Shown here: positions 1 to 9,023 of the stretch, piece after piece
Layout: every line of letters begins with the position of its first letter
Position numbering within the stretch: position 1 is the stretch's first letter
DNA from: Rhodospirillales bacterium
Lineage (GTDB): Bacteria; Pseudomonadota; Alphaproteobacteria; Micavibrionales; Micavibrionaceae
Length of the DNA: 64,000 bases
Direction: 5' to 3'
Assembly (NCBI GenBank): GCA_020638365.1
Contig: JACKIQ010000002.1
Coordinates: 372,001 to 436,000, forward strand
Made by a program: the position numbers and the translations under genes
The notes under the pieces: model-generated
Seen by the model: only the letters and a program-made list of their open reading frames with translations
Told to the model about the DNA's origin: nothing
Databases searched by the model: none

Positions 1-1062
1 CAGATCATCGACGCGCTCGAAGGCGAATACAAGGAACGCTTTATGCTGCACTACAACTTCCCGCCCTATTCCGTTGGAGAATGCGGACGCATGGGCTCCC
101 CCGGACGCCGTGAAATCGGTCACGGAAAACTGGCCTGGCGTGCTATCCGCCCCCTTCTTCCAACCCCTGAAAACTTCCCTTACACTATGCGCGTGGTTTC
201 GGAAGTCACAGAATCGAACGGATCGTCCTCCATGGCGACCGTCTGCGGCACCTCCCTGGCCCTCATGGACGCGGGCGTACCCCTGTCCCGCCCGATCGCG
301 GGTATCGCCATGGGTCTGATCAAGGAAGACAACGACTTCGCCGTTCTCTCTGACATTCTTGGCGACGAAGATCATCTCGGCGACATGGATTTCAAGGTCG
401 CCGGAACATCCCACGGCATCACATCTCTTCAGATGGACATCAAGATCACCTCGATCACAGAGGAAATCATGAAGATCGCACTGGCTCAGGCAAAAGACGG
501 ACGCCTTCATATTCTCGGAGAAATGAACAAGGCTCTGGAACAGTCCCGCGGAGAACTTAGCCAGTTCGCACCACAGATAGTCCAGATCAATATCCCGACC
601 GACAAGATCCGCGACGTGATTGGAACCGGAGGCAAGGTCATCCGGGAAATCATCGAGCTGACCGGCACCAAGATCGACATCGAGGATGACGGCTCTATAA
701 AGGTAGCGGCCACGAATGCCGAAAGCATCGACAAGGCGATCAAGATGATCCGCAACATCACGGACGAACCGGAAATCGGCAAGATTTACGAAGGCAAGGT
801 CGTAAAGACCGTAGACTTTGGCGCGTTCGTGAACTTCATGGGCGCCAAGGACGGCCTTGTCCACATCTCCGAACTGGCCGACCGTCGCGTGGAACAAACC
901 ACTGATGTCGTCAAGGAAGGCGATCAGGTAAAAGTCCTCCTGATCGGCGTTGACGACCGCGGCAAGGTCAAGCTCTCGATGAAGCGCGTCAATCAGGAAA
1001 CGGGCGAGGAAATCCCCTACGAAGACAAGCCCAAGCGCAAAAAAGACGGCACCAACGGCTAA
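1..1062 (+). CDS. pnp: Polyribonucleotide nucleotidyltransferase, 3' part
   Basis: This is the C-terminal 353 codons of PNPase, which degrades RNA 3' to 5' by phosphorolysis in the RNA degradosome. The frame is open from base 1, so the start lies outside the window. Visible in order are the second RNase PH domain, with the MGLIKE and QMDIK signatures, then a KH domain (IGTGGKVI, around bases 580-760), then an S1 domain (VDFGAFV and DGLVHISEL, around 775-1000). The lysine-rich tail ends in DGTNG. A strong hairpin terminator follows. Identification is firm. rpsO, often just upstream of pnp, cannot be seen. Confidence 0.98.
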   Translation, partial: QIIDALEGEYKERFMLHYNFPPYSVGECGRMGSPGRREIGHGKLAWRAIRPLLPTPENFPYTMRVVSEVTESNGSSSMATVCGTSLALMDAGVPLSRPIAGIAMGLIKEDNDFAVLSDILGDEDHLGDMDFKVAGTSHGITSLQMDIKITSITEEIMKIALAQAKDGRLHILGEMNKALEQSRGELSQFAPQIVQINIPTDKIRDVIGTGGKVIREIIELTGTKIDIEDDGSIKVAATNAESIDKAIKMIRNITDEPEIGKIYEGKVVKTVDFGAFVNFMGAKDGLVHISELADRRVEQTTDVVKEGDQVKVLLIGVDDRGKVKLSMKRVNQETGEEIPYEDKPKRKKDGTNG

Positions 1063-1088
1063 TCGCTCGGGTGTTTAAATCAATTGAT

Positions 1089-1119
1089 AAAGGCGGGGCC
1101 GCATACCCCGCCTTTTTTC
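1089..1119 (+). terminator. Rho-independent terminator of pnp
   Basis: The stem AAAGGCGGGG (1089-1098) pairs perfectly with CCCCGCCTTT (1106-1115) around a 7-base loop and runs into a T tract. It lies 27 bases after the pnp stop. Confidence 0.92.
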
Positions 1120-1254
1120 TTGTGTCCGCCTTTTTAAGCCTGAAAGAGGTACTTTCCGCCAAATCAAGAAAAAATGATTCGCGCTAAAAAACTTAAAAAT
1201 TAGTTAAAAAAAGCCTTTTTGCTGGACAGCCGGGTTTTTTCTGTTGATATTTGT

Positions 1255-1260
1255 TATAAT
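1255..1260 (+). promoter_or_regulatory. Candidate -10 box for the 1279 gene
   Basis: A perfect TATAAT hexamer sits 18 bases before the chosen ATG at 1279. No good -35 box is found at 16-18 bases. If used, the leader would be very short, holding little more than the GAGG ribosome-binding site. Confidence 0.3.
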
Positions 1261-1278
1261 TACAAAATGAGGATTGTT

Positions 1279-1779
1279 ATGGCGATATCGAAAGCTCGCA
1301 AGAGATTCCGTGTGTTTTTGGGCGTGGCTCTGGTACTGAGCCTGGCGTTCTTTGGCACGACGGCCTACGTCTATATGGAAATTAAGAACAAGACGATCAG
1401 CATCGCGCAGATTGGCCCGACCCTCTTCACGATAGATGTCACGAAACATCAAATTTTTGCGGCCTTCTCCAGCGATGAAAAAAAGCTGGAAATCGGAAAA
1501 AAGCTCTACCAGCAAGGGGTTTTCTCGCCGCAATACGCCCGCGCTGGCGAAGATATGATCCGCGACCTGGCTGATCGGGGCCACGCCCCTGCGCAAACCG
1601 CCTACGGCGACCTGATCTATGCACGTTTTATCCATGCTCGTATGAATGCGGAACAACTGCCCGTAGCGCAGGACTATTACCGCATGGCTGCTGAACAAGG
1701 CTATGAACCCGCACAACAACGCTTGGCCAACGTTACGTATCGCGCTACCATAGCTATGGCGGACGCTTTGAGTCCGTAA
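1279..1779 (+). CDS. Membrane-anchored Sel1-like repeat protein
   Basis: A protein of about 166 residues with a basic N-terminus, one membrane segment (roughly residues 13-33) and an outer part ending in a Sel1-type helical pair (YYRMAAEQGYEPAQQRLAN). Sel1 repeats are protein-interaction modules, so an envelope scaffold role is an inference. The frame is open from 1219, but the ATG at 1279 has GAGG six bases upstream and starts just before the membrane segment, so I chose it. ATG 1267 is the alternative. The gene stands alone between the pnp terminator and another small membrane protein. No specific function is claimed. Confidence 0.72.
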   Translation: MAISKARKRFRVFLGVALVLSLAFFGTTAYVYMEIKNKTISIAQIGPTLFTIDVTKHQIFAAFSSDEKKLEIGKKLYQQGVFSPQYARAGEDMIRDLADRGHAPAQTAYGDLIYARFIHARMNAEQLPVAQDYYRMAAEQGYEPAQQRLANVTYRATIAMADALSP

Positions 1780-1825
1780 AGGTTGTACTGACCACCCCCG
1801 GTAATTTAAAAACGCGGCCCCGCGA

Positions 1826-2452
1826 ATGCGCGCACTGCCAAAGAAGCATGTCTATAACCTGTACCTGTTCAAGGACACGAAGGACTTGTTGGAGTTCCGC
1901 AACAATCGGACCTACAGCATCATAACGGGGCTGGTCATGTGCACGTTCTTCTGGGGCATACACCTTGGAATAATCGACCGCCTTCCCGAAGGGACTCCTT
2001 TGAAAGACCCGTTATCCTACGCCTTCTTGATGATGGGCGGAATGTCCCTTCTGGCGTTGTTTCATTTTGTCAGCGCCTACCACAACATGCTCTTGCGCAG
2101 GATTAACCGCTCCATATCATACGAGTACCATTCGCCGGGTGGCCGCATGGGGTGGAAAAAAAGATTCGATGATTTCGAATCTGTACAGATGTATAAGGCC
2201 CTGCCGCAATCCCTCCCGGGTCAAAAGAAACGTCAGGCGCCGATATGGTTTTTCGATTTGGTCGGCAGGGATGAAAAGCGTGTAGCAATCAGACCGCGGG
2301 GAATTAAGGCTTTAAAAGCCGAACAGGAAGAAGAGGCCGAGGCCTTTGTAAGGAAAGTCGCGGACTTCATGGGTATTCGCGGCGAGAAGATAGAAAGCGA
2401 TAACAGGAACGCTGAACCCAATAAAACCACACACGGACTCCCCAAAACATGA
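1826..2452 (+). CDS. Two-TM hypothetical protein
   Basis: A 208-residue protein I do not recognise. It has a charged N-terminus, a membrane segment near residues 34-52, a second near 68-87, and a long soluble C-terminal part rich in Lys, Arg and Glu. The layout (two membrane helices, then a PH-like cytoplasmic region with an IWFFDLVGRDEKRVAIRPRG stretch) loosely recalls YcxB-like or bPH membrane proteins, but I would not assign it. There is no clear ribosome-binding site at the first ATG. Its stop overlaps the next gene by 4 bases (ATGA), so the two are probably translationally coupled. Confidence 0.65.
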   Translation: MRALPKKHVYNLYLFKDTKDLLEFRNNRTYSIITGLVMCTFFWGIHLGIIDRLPEGTPLKDPLSYAFLMMGGMSLLALFHFVSAYHNMLLRRINRSISYEYHSPGGRMGWKKRFDDFESVQMYKALPQSLPGQKKRQAPIWFFDLVGRDEKRVAIRPRGIKALKAEQEEEAEAFVRKVADFMGIRGEKIESDNRNAEPNKTTHGLPKT

Positions 2453-3195
2453 CCCTCAAACTCCCTAAAATCATAGGACACCGAGGAGCGGCGGCCTACG
2501 CTCCGGAAAATACGCTCGAAGGTATCCACACGGCAGCCGACATGGGCGTAGAATGGGTTGAACTTGACGTCAAGCTGACAAAGGATCAAATCCCCGTGAT
2601 CTTCCACGATGATACGCTTGAACGCACCACGAACGGCTCCGGATCTTTGGCAAATTTAACGCTTGAAGAACTGAGACAGTATGAATGCGGAAGCTGGTTC
2701 TCCGATTCCTTCGCCGGAATAAAGATCCCAACGCTCGAAGAAGCGCTCGAAGTCATCATTGACCGTGATCTGGGATTTAATATGGAGATAAAGCCCTGCC
2801 CCGGGCGTGAGCGTGAAACAGCGGAGGCGGCTCTCGATATTCTGGCCCAGATCTGGGATGACCACAACCGTATCCTCATTTCATCCTTCTCGCCCATATG
2901 CATGGAAACTGCTCTTCTTATGGCGCATGACTGGCCGCGCGCCCTCCTGATCGGCGAGGATTGGCCCGAAAACCTAAAAGAGATAAAAGAATATCTGGAG
3001 CTGACCTGCATCAACGTCAATGCGAAGACCGTTCAACGCGAACAGGTTGAGGAAATAACGGATATGGGCTTGCCGATCCTCGCCTACACGGTCAACGACG
3101 CAGAGACGGCCCGCCGCCTTCTGCGCTGGGGTGTTGACGGTGTTTTTTCCGATTCTCCCGACATTATCCGCGAAACCCTGTTTTCAGTGCACTAA
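2449..3195 (+). CDS. Glycerophosphodiester phosphodiesterase
   Basis: A 248-residue GDPD-family enzyme that hydrolyses deacylated phospholipids to glycerol-3-phosphate and an alcohol. The whole family signature is present: GHRGAAAYAPENT near the N-terminus with the catalytic His, ELDVKLTKD with the metal-binding acidic residues, FHDDTLERTT with the second His, and a C-terminal AYTVND then GVDGVFSDSP. There is no signal peptide, so it is the cytosolic UgpQ-like type. It starts inside the previous stop (ATGA overlap). No glycerol-phosphate transporter is nearby, so the symbol ugpQ is not assigned. Confidence 0.93.
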   Translation: MTLKLPKIIGHRGAAAYAPENTLEGIHTAADMGVEWVELDVKLTKDQIPVIFHDDTLERTTNGSGSLANLTLEELRQYECGSWFSDSFAGIKIPTLEEALEVIIDRDLGFNMEIKPCPGRERETAEAALDILAQIWDDHNRILISSFSPICMETALLMAHDWPRALLIGEDWPENLKEIKEYLELTCINVNAKTVQREQVEEITDMGLPILAYTVNDAETARRLLRWGVDGVFSDSPDIIRETLFSVH

Positions 3196-3203
3196 TTAAA
3201 GTT

Positions 3204-4310
3204 ATGAAAAAAAAATTCTGGAACATTTTAGAATTCAATCCTGCCTCATACCCAAAAAATATAAAAGGCCTTACCTCTTTACGCTTTGCAGCAGTCCTTT
3301 ATGTAATTTTATTTCATTATCATTTTAAATTTCATCCCTCAATTGACCTAATAATTTCCAAAGGCTATCTGGCCGTAGACTTCTTTTTCATACTTAGCGG
3401 TTTTATCCTGACCCACTGCTACAAACAATCTATACAAGACGGCACCTTCTCCTATCGCAGTTTCATGATCCGCCGGATTGCTCGCATATACCCAGTACAT
3501 CTTTTTACGCTGTCCGTAATGTGCGCCATATTTGCACTTTATCAACTAGCTGGAAATCAATTGACAAAAAACACACCAACTATTTCCGATTTTATTCAAA
3601 ACATTTTTCTCGTCCATTCGTGGGGGCTGGCATCGGACCTGTCGTTCAACAGATACTCGTGGACCATTAGCGCAGAATTCTTGGCCTACATACTTTTTCC
3701 AGCGCTCTTTATAATTATGAATAGAATAAAGCCGATCATAATTTCCATTTTGTTAGCATCTCTCATCTATGCGCTGTTATGGGTTTTCAGCCCCTCCCTC
3801 TGGTCGCTACCGCTCAGTCAACTGGCAATCTTTGGCTTACCCCGTATTTTTCCAGAATTCTTACTCGGTATTACCTTGTATATGTTTGGACAAAAATACA
3901 GATTAACAAAACACGGAAACGCAACCTTACTCGTCTGCGCCCTTGTTCTGGTAAGCGCTCTTCTTATAAAATGTGGAGACTGGATCGCAGTCCCTGTGTT
4001 TGCTGTCGTAATTCTGGCCGTAGCCGAACAATCACGCTCTGAGAGGCAGAACTTCCTGTTTGATAATTCGACTGTTTATTTAGGTGAAATCTCCTACAGT
4101 CTCTATATGATACAATTCCCGTATATGTTTCTTGTTTTCGACACGCTGCTGGGCTGGGGCTTAGAAACTCAAGAAAACACAAAACTCTGGAGTACTTTCT
4201 GGAGCATTAGTCCTATTGTTATTCTTATTTTGGCCATGATTACTCATAAATATATAGAAAACCCGGCCCGGAGATGGACTATCAAGCTCTTATCCCCTAA
4301 GGAGAATTAA
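3204..4310 (+). CDS. Acyltransferase family 3 membrane protein
   Basis: A 368-residue polytopic protein of the OafA/YrhL-type acyltransferase 3 family, which O-acylates surface sugars or lipids. Seen directly: an N-terminal LTSLRFAAVLYVILFH block with the family Arg and His, VDFFFILSGFILTH in the next helix, about ten hydrophobic helices, and the C-terminal GEISYSLYMIQFP block. It lacks the SGNH extension of the longer members. It is clearly AT-richer than its neighbours and uses many AT-ending codons, which suggests recent acquisition. The acceptor is unknown and no polysaccharide genes are beside it. Confidence 0.9.
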   Translation: MKKKFWNILEFNPASYPKNIKGLTSLRFAAVLYVILFHYHFKFHPSIDLIISKGYLAVDFFFILSGFILTHCYKQSIQDGTFSYRSFMIRRIARIYPVHLFTLSVMCAIFALYQLAGNQLTKNTPTISDFIQNIFLVHSWGLASDLSFNRYSWTISAEFLAYILFPALFIIMNRIKPIIISILLASLIYALLWVFSPSLWSLPLSQLAIFGLPRIFPEFLLGITLYMFGQKYRLTKHGNATLLVCALVLVSALLIKCGDWIAVPVFAVVILAVAEQSRSERQNFLFDNSTVYLGEISYSLYMIQFPYMFLVFDTLLGWGLETQENTKLWSTFWSISPIVILILAMITHKYIENPARRWTIKLLSPKEN

Positions 4311-4425
4311 ACCGCCGCACTGCACAATAAAAAGTCTGCACGGAAGGTCACTGTAGAGTTTACACGAAGCAGGCATTACCCTTAAATTAGGGAAATACAT
4401 CTCTAAGTGACGATAATGTGAGTAA

Positions 4426-4836
4426 ATGCCTTCAAGTAAGAGAATAGACGTAAAGGCCTGTGCAGGTCGTTCTGGGTGCCCGTTGACTAATACGCTGGAC
4501 ATTATCGGCGACAAGTGGACGCTTCTTGTAATTCGTGACATGCTGATCCTTGGAAAATCGCTTTTTAGCGACTTTCTGGAATCTCCTGAGGGCATTTCCA
4601 CAAACATTCTGACCGACCGCCTTAAAAGACTCGAAGAATACGGCTTGCTGGAAAAAAAACCCTATCAGGAAAAACCGGTCCGCCATGCTTATGAACTGAC
4701 CCTGCTCGGTCTGGAGTTAAAACCCGTTATGATGGAGATAGCGAAGTGGGGCCTAAGGAACATTGAAGGCACCCTCGCCCCGACGGAGGAACAGCTCAGC
4801 GAAATACGGAAAAAGTATGCCGAACGCGCCCTTTAA
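4426..4836 (+). CDS. HxlR-family transcriptional regulator
   Basis: A 136-residue winged-helix regulator of the HxlR (DUF24) family. The diagnostic N-terminal CPLTNTLDIIGDKWTLLVIR block with its Cys is present, followed by the recognition region (STNILTDRLKRLEEYGLL) and the wing. Members commonly sense aldehydes, quinones or redox stress through the conserved Cys, but the target here is unknown. It follows the AT-rich acyltransferase by 115 bases that hold no gene. There is no divergent partner, so the regulated gene cannot be guessed from position. Confidence 0.92.
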   Translation: MPSSKRIDVKACAGRSGCPLTNTLDIIGDKWTLLVIRDMLILGKSLFSDFLESPEGISTNILTDRLKRLEEYGLLEKKPYQEKPVRHAYELTLLGLELKPVMMEIAKWGLRNIEGTLAPTEEQLSEIRKKYAERAL

Positions 4837-4858
4837 AGGTAATACGAAAGGTAAGACA

Positions 4859-5197
4859 ATGAATAAATCGAACATCCGGCTCCCTCTGCTGATCCTCGCT
4901 CTGTCTGTCATGATGCCTTCTCAGTTCGCGCAAGCAAGCGAACCTGTAATGTGCACGATGGAAGCAAAGCTCTGCCCGGACGGAAGCTATGTCTCCCGCA
5001 CCGGTCCGAATTGTGAATTTGCCCCCTGTCCCGGTGAATACGGTGGAACCGAACCGGACGCGTCCTCACCTCCTGATCAACCCCCTCCGACAGACCCCCG
5101 CCCGCCTGAAAGTGTCCCCGGCGGAGCAGGAGGAACGTCGCCCGGACATCCGCCCGGTCCGATGCCGCCTGTCTACGAAGACGGACAGGGTATATAA
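4859..5197 (+). CDS. Small exported proline-rich protein
   Basis: About 112 residues with a signal peptide (Lys-rich start, hydrophobic LPLLILALSVMM, likely cut after AQA). A short cysteine module follows, MCTMEAKLCPDGSYVSRTG then NCEFAPCP, with four Cys and the CPDGSYV core seen in many small periplasmic proteins. A Pro/Gly-rich, probably disordered tail completes it. The frame is open from 4763 inside the regulator gene, but only the ATG at 4859 places a signal peptide at the N-terminus. Function is unknown; the Cys module resembles a Kazal-like or metal-binding micro-domain. Confidence 0.72.
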   Translation: MNKSNIRLPLLILALSVMMPSQFAQASEPVMCTMEAKLCPDGSYVSRTGPNCEFAPCPGEYGGTEPDASSPPDQPPPTDPRPPESVPGGAGGTSPGHPPGPMPPVYEDGQGI

Positions 5198-5271
5198 GCC
5201 CGGTATAAATAACCCTTGCCTTGCGGACCCCAGCCTGTATTCCTATCCCGTGAAACGGAGCGAAGGGTAGG

Positions 5272-8259
5272 ATGACCGCATCGCAAAAATTGATGGCTAT
5301 TCTTGCAGGACCGAAGCTCTTCAACGCCGTGCTGCCTGTACTGATGCTCTATCTGCTGGCAGGAACAGTCGCCCAGAAATATATTGGCCTCTATGAAGCC
5401 ACAAGGATATTTTTTTCCGGCCCCGTCCTCTGGTTTGGCCTCATGCCCTTACCCGGCCTGCCGCTCCTGCTGGCCCTGATCGCACTGAACCTGACGCTCA
5501 AGCTGATACTCAAAAGCCCGTGGAACCTTTATACATCCGGAACCATAATCATTCATCTGGGCGTTCTGCTTCTTCTGGTAGGAGGACTGTTTACCGCCAT
5601 AACGGGCGAAGATGGCTACATCGACCTCTACCCGGGGACGGAAAAATCATACGTTTCCGACTATCACGACCGGGAACTCGTCTTGCTTGATGAGGACGAC
5701 AACGTCATGGAAACCTATGATTTTGAACAACTCTCTCCGGGCCGGAAGCTTCATGTGACCGAACCGCCCGTAATCCTGAAAATCGTTGAAACCTGCCGCA
5801 ACTGCGAAATTTCGCTCCGCGAAGACGCACCGCCTGAATACAAAGGCATGGCCGCAAAAATGAAAATCTCACCCGGAAGACTCAAAAAACAGGACGAGGA
5901 AAATTTAGCGGGCCTGACCGTAGAAGTAAAAGGAACGCAAACTGATGGAACCTACTTAACCCTCGATGAAGTACCTAAACTTCCGGAACTGGAAGTGAAA
6001 GGACAGACATTAAAACTGGCCTTAAGAAAGAGCCGTAGGGCGCTGCCCTTCAGTGTACGGCTCCTGTCCTTCAGACGCGAACTCCATCCCGGTACGGACA
6101 TGGCGAAGTCCTATGAGTCGCATATCGAAATTATTGACGGTCAGACGCGCTGGGAAACGCTGGTCAGCATGAACCAGCCCGTTCGCTACAAAGGATACAC
6201 CCTTTTCCAGTCATCTTTCGTACAGACTCCCGCCGGAATAATGTCCGTACTGGCCGCCGTAAAGAACACCGGGCGCGTCTTTCCTTACATATCCGGTCTG
6301 GCGGTCTGCTTTGGGCTGATCCTTCATCTTCTGATCCGCGCCGGAGTTTTCAACCGCCGGCGACGCAGAAGCGCTTTCTTTATCCTGGCGCTGTCCCTTA
6401 CGGTCAGCTTTGGAGCGAAAGCGCAGGATACGGCCCCGCCCCTGCCCATGGAGGAATTTGCAAAACTGCCCATATTGCATGAAGGACGCATCAAGCCGCT
6501 GGACAGCTTCGCGCGCGCCACGCTTAAAAAGATTTCCGGCAAAGAGAGGATTGGCGACCGCAGCGCCATCGAATGGCTGGCCGAAACGCTCTTTAACCCG
6601 TCTTCGGCCGAAAAGGGTCAAATCATAAAAATCACCGACCCGGAATTGCGAAGCCTCCTTAATCTGTCTTTACGCCCCGGCCATCTATACAGCCCTAAGG
6701 AAGTAACCAGAAATCTGGCCGATCAGTTTAAAAAACTTCCCCAGCTACAGAATATGGACGTAGAGAACCTCTCTCCTTCCCAAAGAGCCCTGCTCGACCT
6801 GAACAACAGGCTTATCCTGCTCAATAATGTGATCAGCGGTCTAAGCCTTTTTCTTCCCCTTTCCGCTATGCTTCCTGACGATGTCCCTGAAAGTTTGAAA
6901 CTTTTTGCAGGACGGCAGATCTCTTACCTCGACACACTCAAATTTTCCCGCACTCTGGACGAAGAACTAAAGAAGATTATCAAAAGCAAGGGAAACGATA
7001 TCAATATCTATACCCCTTCCGAGCAGAGCATCGCCTACCTGTCATTTTCAACCGCCGGTTTAGCACAGGCAGGGGAGAGAAGCACCCTGCTCAGGATAAT
7101 CCCGGCTCAAAGCTCTGAAAGTGATCTCTGGCAATCTCCTTGGACCGTCGCTCTGCAAGGTTCAGGTACGCCTCGGACCGCCGAACTCTTTTCACTCTGG
7201 AAAAACCTAGCTGCCGCATACCAGTCCGGTGAGCGAGACCAATGGACAAAGACTCTGGAAAAAATCTACGGCAAAACCCGCGCACAATATCTCACGCAGG
7301 GCCAGCAGGACCGGCTCGAAGCTGAATTCCATTATAACCGTATTGCGCCCTTTTACATTGCGTTTTTACTGTTTCTTCTTGGTGCCCTCTCTCTTGCGGC
7401 GGCATCCGCAACTCAAAACGCGTTCCCGCAAAAAATCTCATTCTTTTTTCTGGCGCTCGGCGTCGTGGCCCAGATTATCGGCCTTTCCATGCGAATTTAC
7501 ATCCTCCAGCGCCCTCCGGTTAGCACGCTCTACGAATCGATCATCTTCGTCACGGCGGTTACGACGCTCTACGCCCTGATCATGTCAGCATGGAAAAAAG
7601 ACAGTATCTGGCCGGCAATGGGTATTACAGCAGGGATAATTCTGGGCCTTCTGGGGTTCGCGCATGACTCGGATTCCGATAACCTGATGATGCTCACCGC
7701 GGTCCTGAATACGAACTTCTGGTTGGCCACGCACGTTCTATGCATCACGATCGGATACGGCTTCAGCCTTCTGAGTGCTTTCCTCGCGCATTGGGCCCTG
7801 GCCGTGATGATCCGCAACCGAACGGCAACGCCTCCCGCGGAACTATACAAAACCCTCTACACGACAGCACTAATCGCACTGCTGTTCTGCGCAGGTGGAA
7901 CCATCCTCGGGGGAATCTGGGCCGACCAGTCATGGGGCCGCTTCTGGGGCTGGGACCCAAAGGAAAACGGAGCGCTCCTCCTGGTGCTCTGGCTGATCTG
8001 GATTATTCATGGACGTCTCGGCGGTCAATTATCACCCCTGGGATTCACCGCGGGAATGGCGTATACGCTGGCCATCGTCGCGGTCTCGTGGTTCGGCGTC
8101 AACCTGCTTAGCGTCGGCTTGCATGCTTACGGCTTCACGGAAGCCGCAGCCTGGATCTTCTGGTCAGTCCTCCTTCTCGAAACACTGACAGCAGGAGGAT
8201 CCGTAATGATCCTGCGCCATAAGGGAACGAAAAGCGTGAAAAGAGAAAAAGCGGCATGA
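5272..8259 (+). CDS. ccsBA: System II cytochrome c synthase, CcsB-CcsA fusion
   Basis: A 995-residue fusion of ResB/CcsB (N-terminal part) and CcsA (C-terminal part), the heme exporter and ligase of cytochrome c maturation System II. The N-terminal half has four membrane helices around a large periplasmic domain (roughly residues 110-330). A second periplasmic stretch begins LPMEEFAKLPILHEGRIKPLDSF. From about residue 680 comes the CcsA membrane part with the tryptophan-rich heme-handling motif WGRFWGWDPKENG and conserved His in ATHVLC and GLHAYGF. AAGGGTAGG directly precedes the ATG. It overlaps the thioredoxin gene by 4 bases. Single-chain fusions are best known from epsilonproteobacteria and Bacteroidetes; most alphaproteobacteria use System I. 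Confidence 0.95.
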   Translation: MTASQKLMAILAGPKLFNAVLPVLMLYLLAGTVAQKYIGLYEATRIFFSGPVLWFGLMPLPGLPLLLALIALNLTLKLILKSPWNLYTSGTIIIHLGVLLLLVGGLFTAITGEDGYIDLYPGTEKSYVSDYHDRELVLLDEDDNVMETYDFEQLSPGRKLHVTEPPVILKIVETCRNCEISLREDAPPEYKGMAAKMKISPGRLKKQDEENLAGLTVEVKGTQTDGTYLTLDEVPKLPELEVKGQTLKLALRKSRRALPFSVRLLSFRRELHPGTDMAKSYESHIEIIDGQTRWETLVSMNQPVRYKGYTLFQSSFVQTPAGIMSVLAAVKNTGRVFPYISGLAVCFGLILHLLIRAGVFNRRRRRSAFFILALSLTVSFGAKAQDTAPPLPMEEFAKLPILHEGRIKPLDSFARATLKKISGKERIGDRSAIEWLAETLFNPSSAEKGQIIKITDPELRSLLNLSLRPGHLYSPKEVTRNLADQFKKLPQLQNMDVENLSPSQRALLDLNNRLILLNNVISGLSLFLPLSAMLPDDVPESLKLFAGRQISYLDTLKFSRTLDEELKKIIKSKGNDINIYTPSEQSIAYLSFSTAGLAQAGERSTLLRIIPAQSSESDLWQSPWTVALQGSGTPRTAELFSLWKNLAAAYQSGERDQWTKTLEKIYGKTRAQYLTQGQQDRLEAEFHYNRIAPFYIAFLLFLLGALSLAAASATQNAFPQKISFFFLALGVVAQIIGLSMRIYILQRPPVSTLYESIIFVTAVTTLYALIMSAWKKDSIWPAMGITAGIILGLLGFAHDSDSDNLMMLTAVLNTNFWLATHVLCITIGYGFSLLSAFLAHWALAVMIRNRTATPPAELYKTLYTTALIALLFCAGGTILGGIWADQSWGRFWGWDPKENGALLLVLWLIWIIHGRLGGQLSPLGFTAGMAYTLAIVAVSWFGVNLLSVGLHAYGFTEAAAWIFWSVLLLETLTAGGSVMILRHKGTKSVKREKAA

Positions 8260-8849
8260 AACCGAAACTCCTGATCGTCTTCCTTCTTGTCCTGCTGAGC
8301 GTTGCCACCGAAATATTCATGAGCAGCCAACCGCCGACCGCTGAAACGAAGCGCATGGAAACTCGGAACAATGAAAAACCCGCTTTGAAGGTCCAGGCCC
8401 CGGACTTTACGTTCAAAACTCTGGAAGGAAAAACCCGTGACCTGAGCGAACTCAAGGGAAAAACAGTGATCCTGAACTTCTGGGCGACATGGTGCCCCCC
8501 CTGTATCAAGGAATTTCCCGAGTTGCTGGAACTGGCCGCAAAATACCCCGGCGAGATCGTGCTGCTCGCCGTCTCGGTCGACGAATCCCCTGAGCAGATT
8601 GACCGGTTCATCGAACGCTTACCCGGCCCCTCGATAAAAATGGTAGGACTTCCCAACGTCTTAATAGCAACCGATCCTGACAAAAAAATCGCGCAGGACG
8701 TTTTTGGAACTGTAAAATACCCTGAAACCTTCATCATCGGCCCGGACCTTGCGATTCGCCATAAAATAACCGGAGTCATAGACTGGAAAAGCCAGACGGT
8801 TCAGAGCCTGACAGATATGCAAACAATCAGAAGCGAAAGCGCAGATTAA
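8256..8849 (+). CDS. TlpA/ResA-type membrane-anchored thioredoxin
   Basis: A 197-residue redoxin with an N-terminal membrane anchor (residues 4-22) and a thioredoxin fold facing the periplasm. The active site is WATWCPPC and the cis-Pro region is VKYPETFII. The APDFTFKTLEGK start is typical of TlpA/ResA/CcmG proteins, which reduce apocytochrome c cysteines before heme attachment. The 4-base overlap with ccsBA makes this role very likely here: System II needs exactly such a partner (CcsX/ResA). No CcdA/DsbD electron donor is visible nearby. Confidence 0.92.
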   Translation: MKPKLLIVFLLVLLSVATEIFMSSQPPTAETKRMETRNNEKPALKVQAPDFTFKTLEGKTRDLSELKGKTVILNFWATWCPPCIKEFPELLELAAKYPGEIVLLAVSVDESPEQIDRFIERLPGPSIKMVGLPNVLIATDPDKKIAQDVFGTVKYPETFIIGPDLAIRHKITGVIDWKSQTVQSLTDMQTIRSESAD

Positions 8850-9023
8850 AGATTCAACATTCCTGTTTTTGCGAATAGGCTACGATCCGGAACACTGGCT
8901 CTGATCTTAACTGGGTCTTGTGGACGATAACGCCCAGTACTTGTAACTGCCCCTTGTTTTCCATCTGTTTTTGGCTTTGAATGGGCTTTCGTAAAATAAC
9001 AGTTATTCTGAAGGTTCCGCTCT

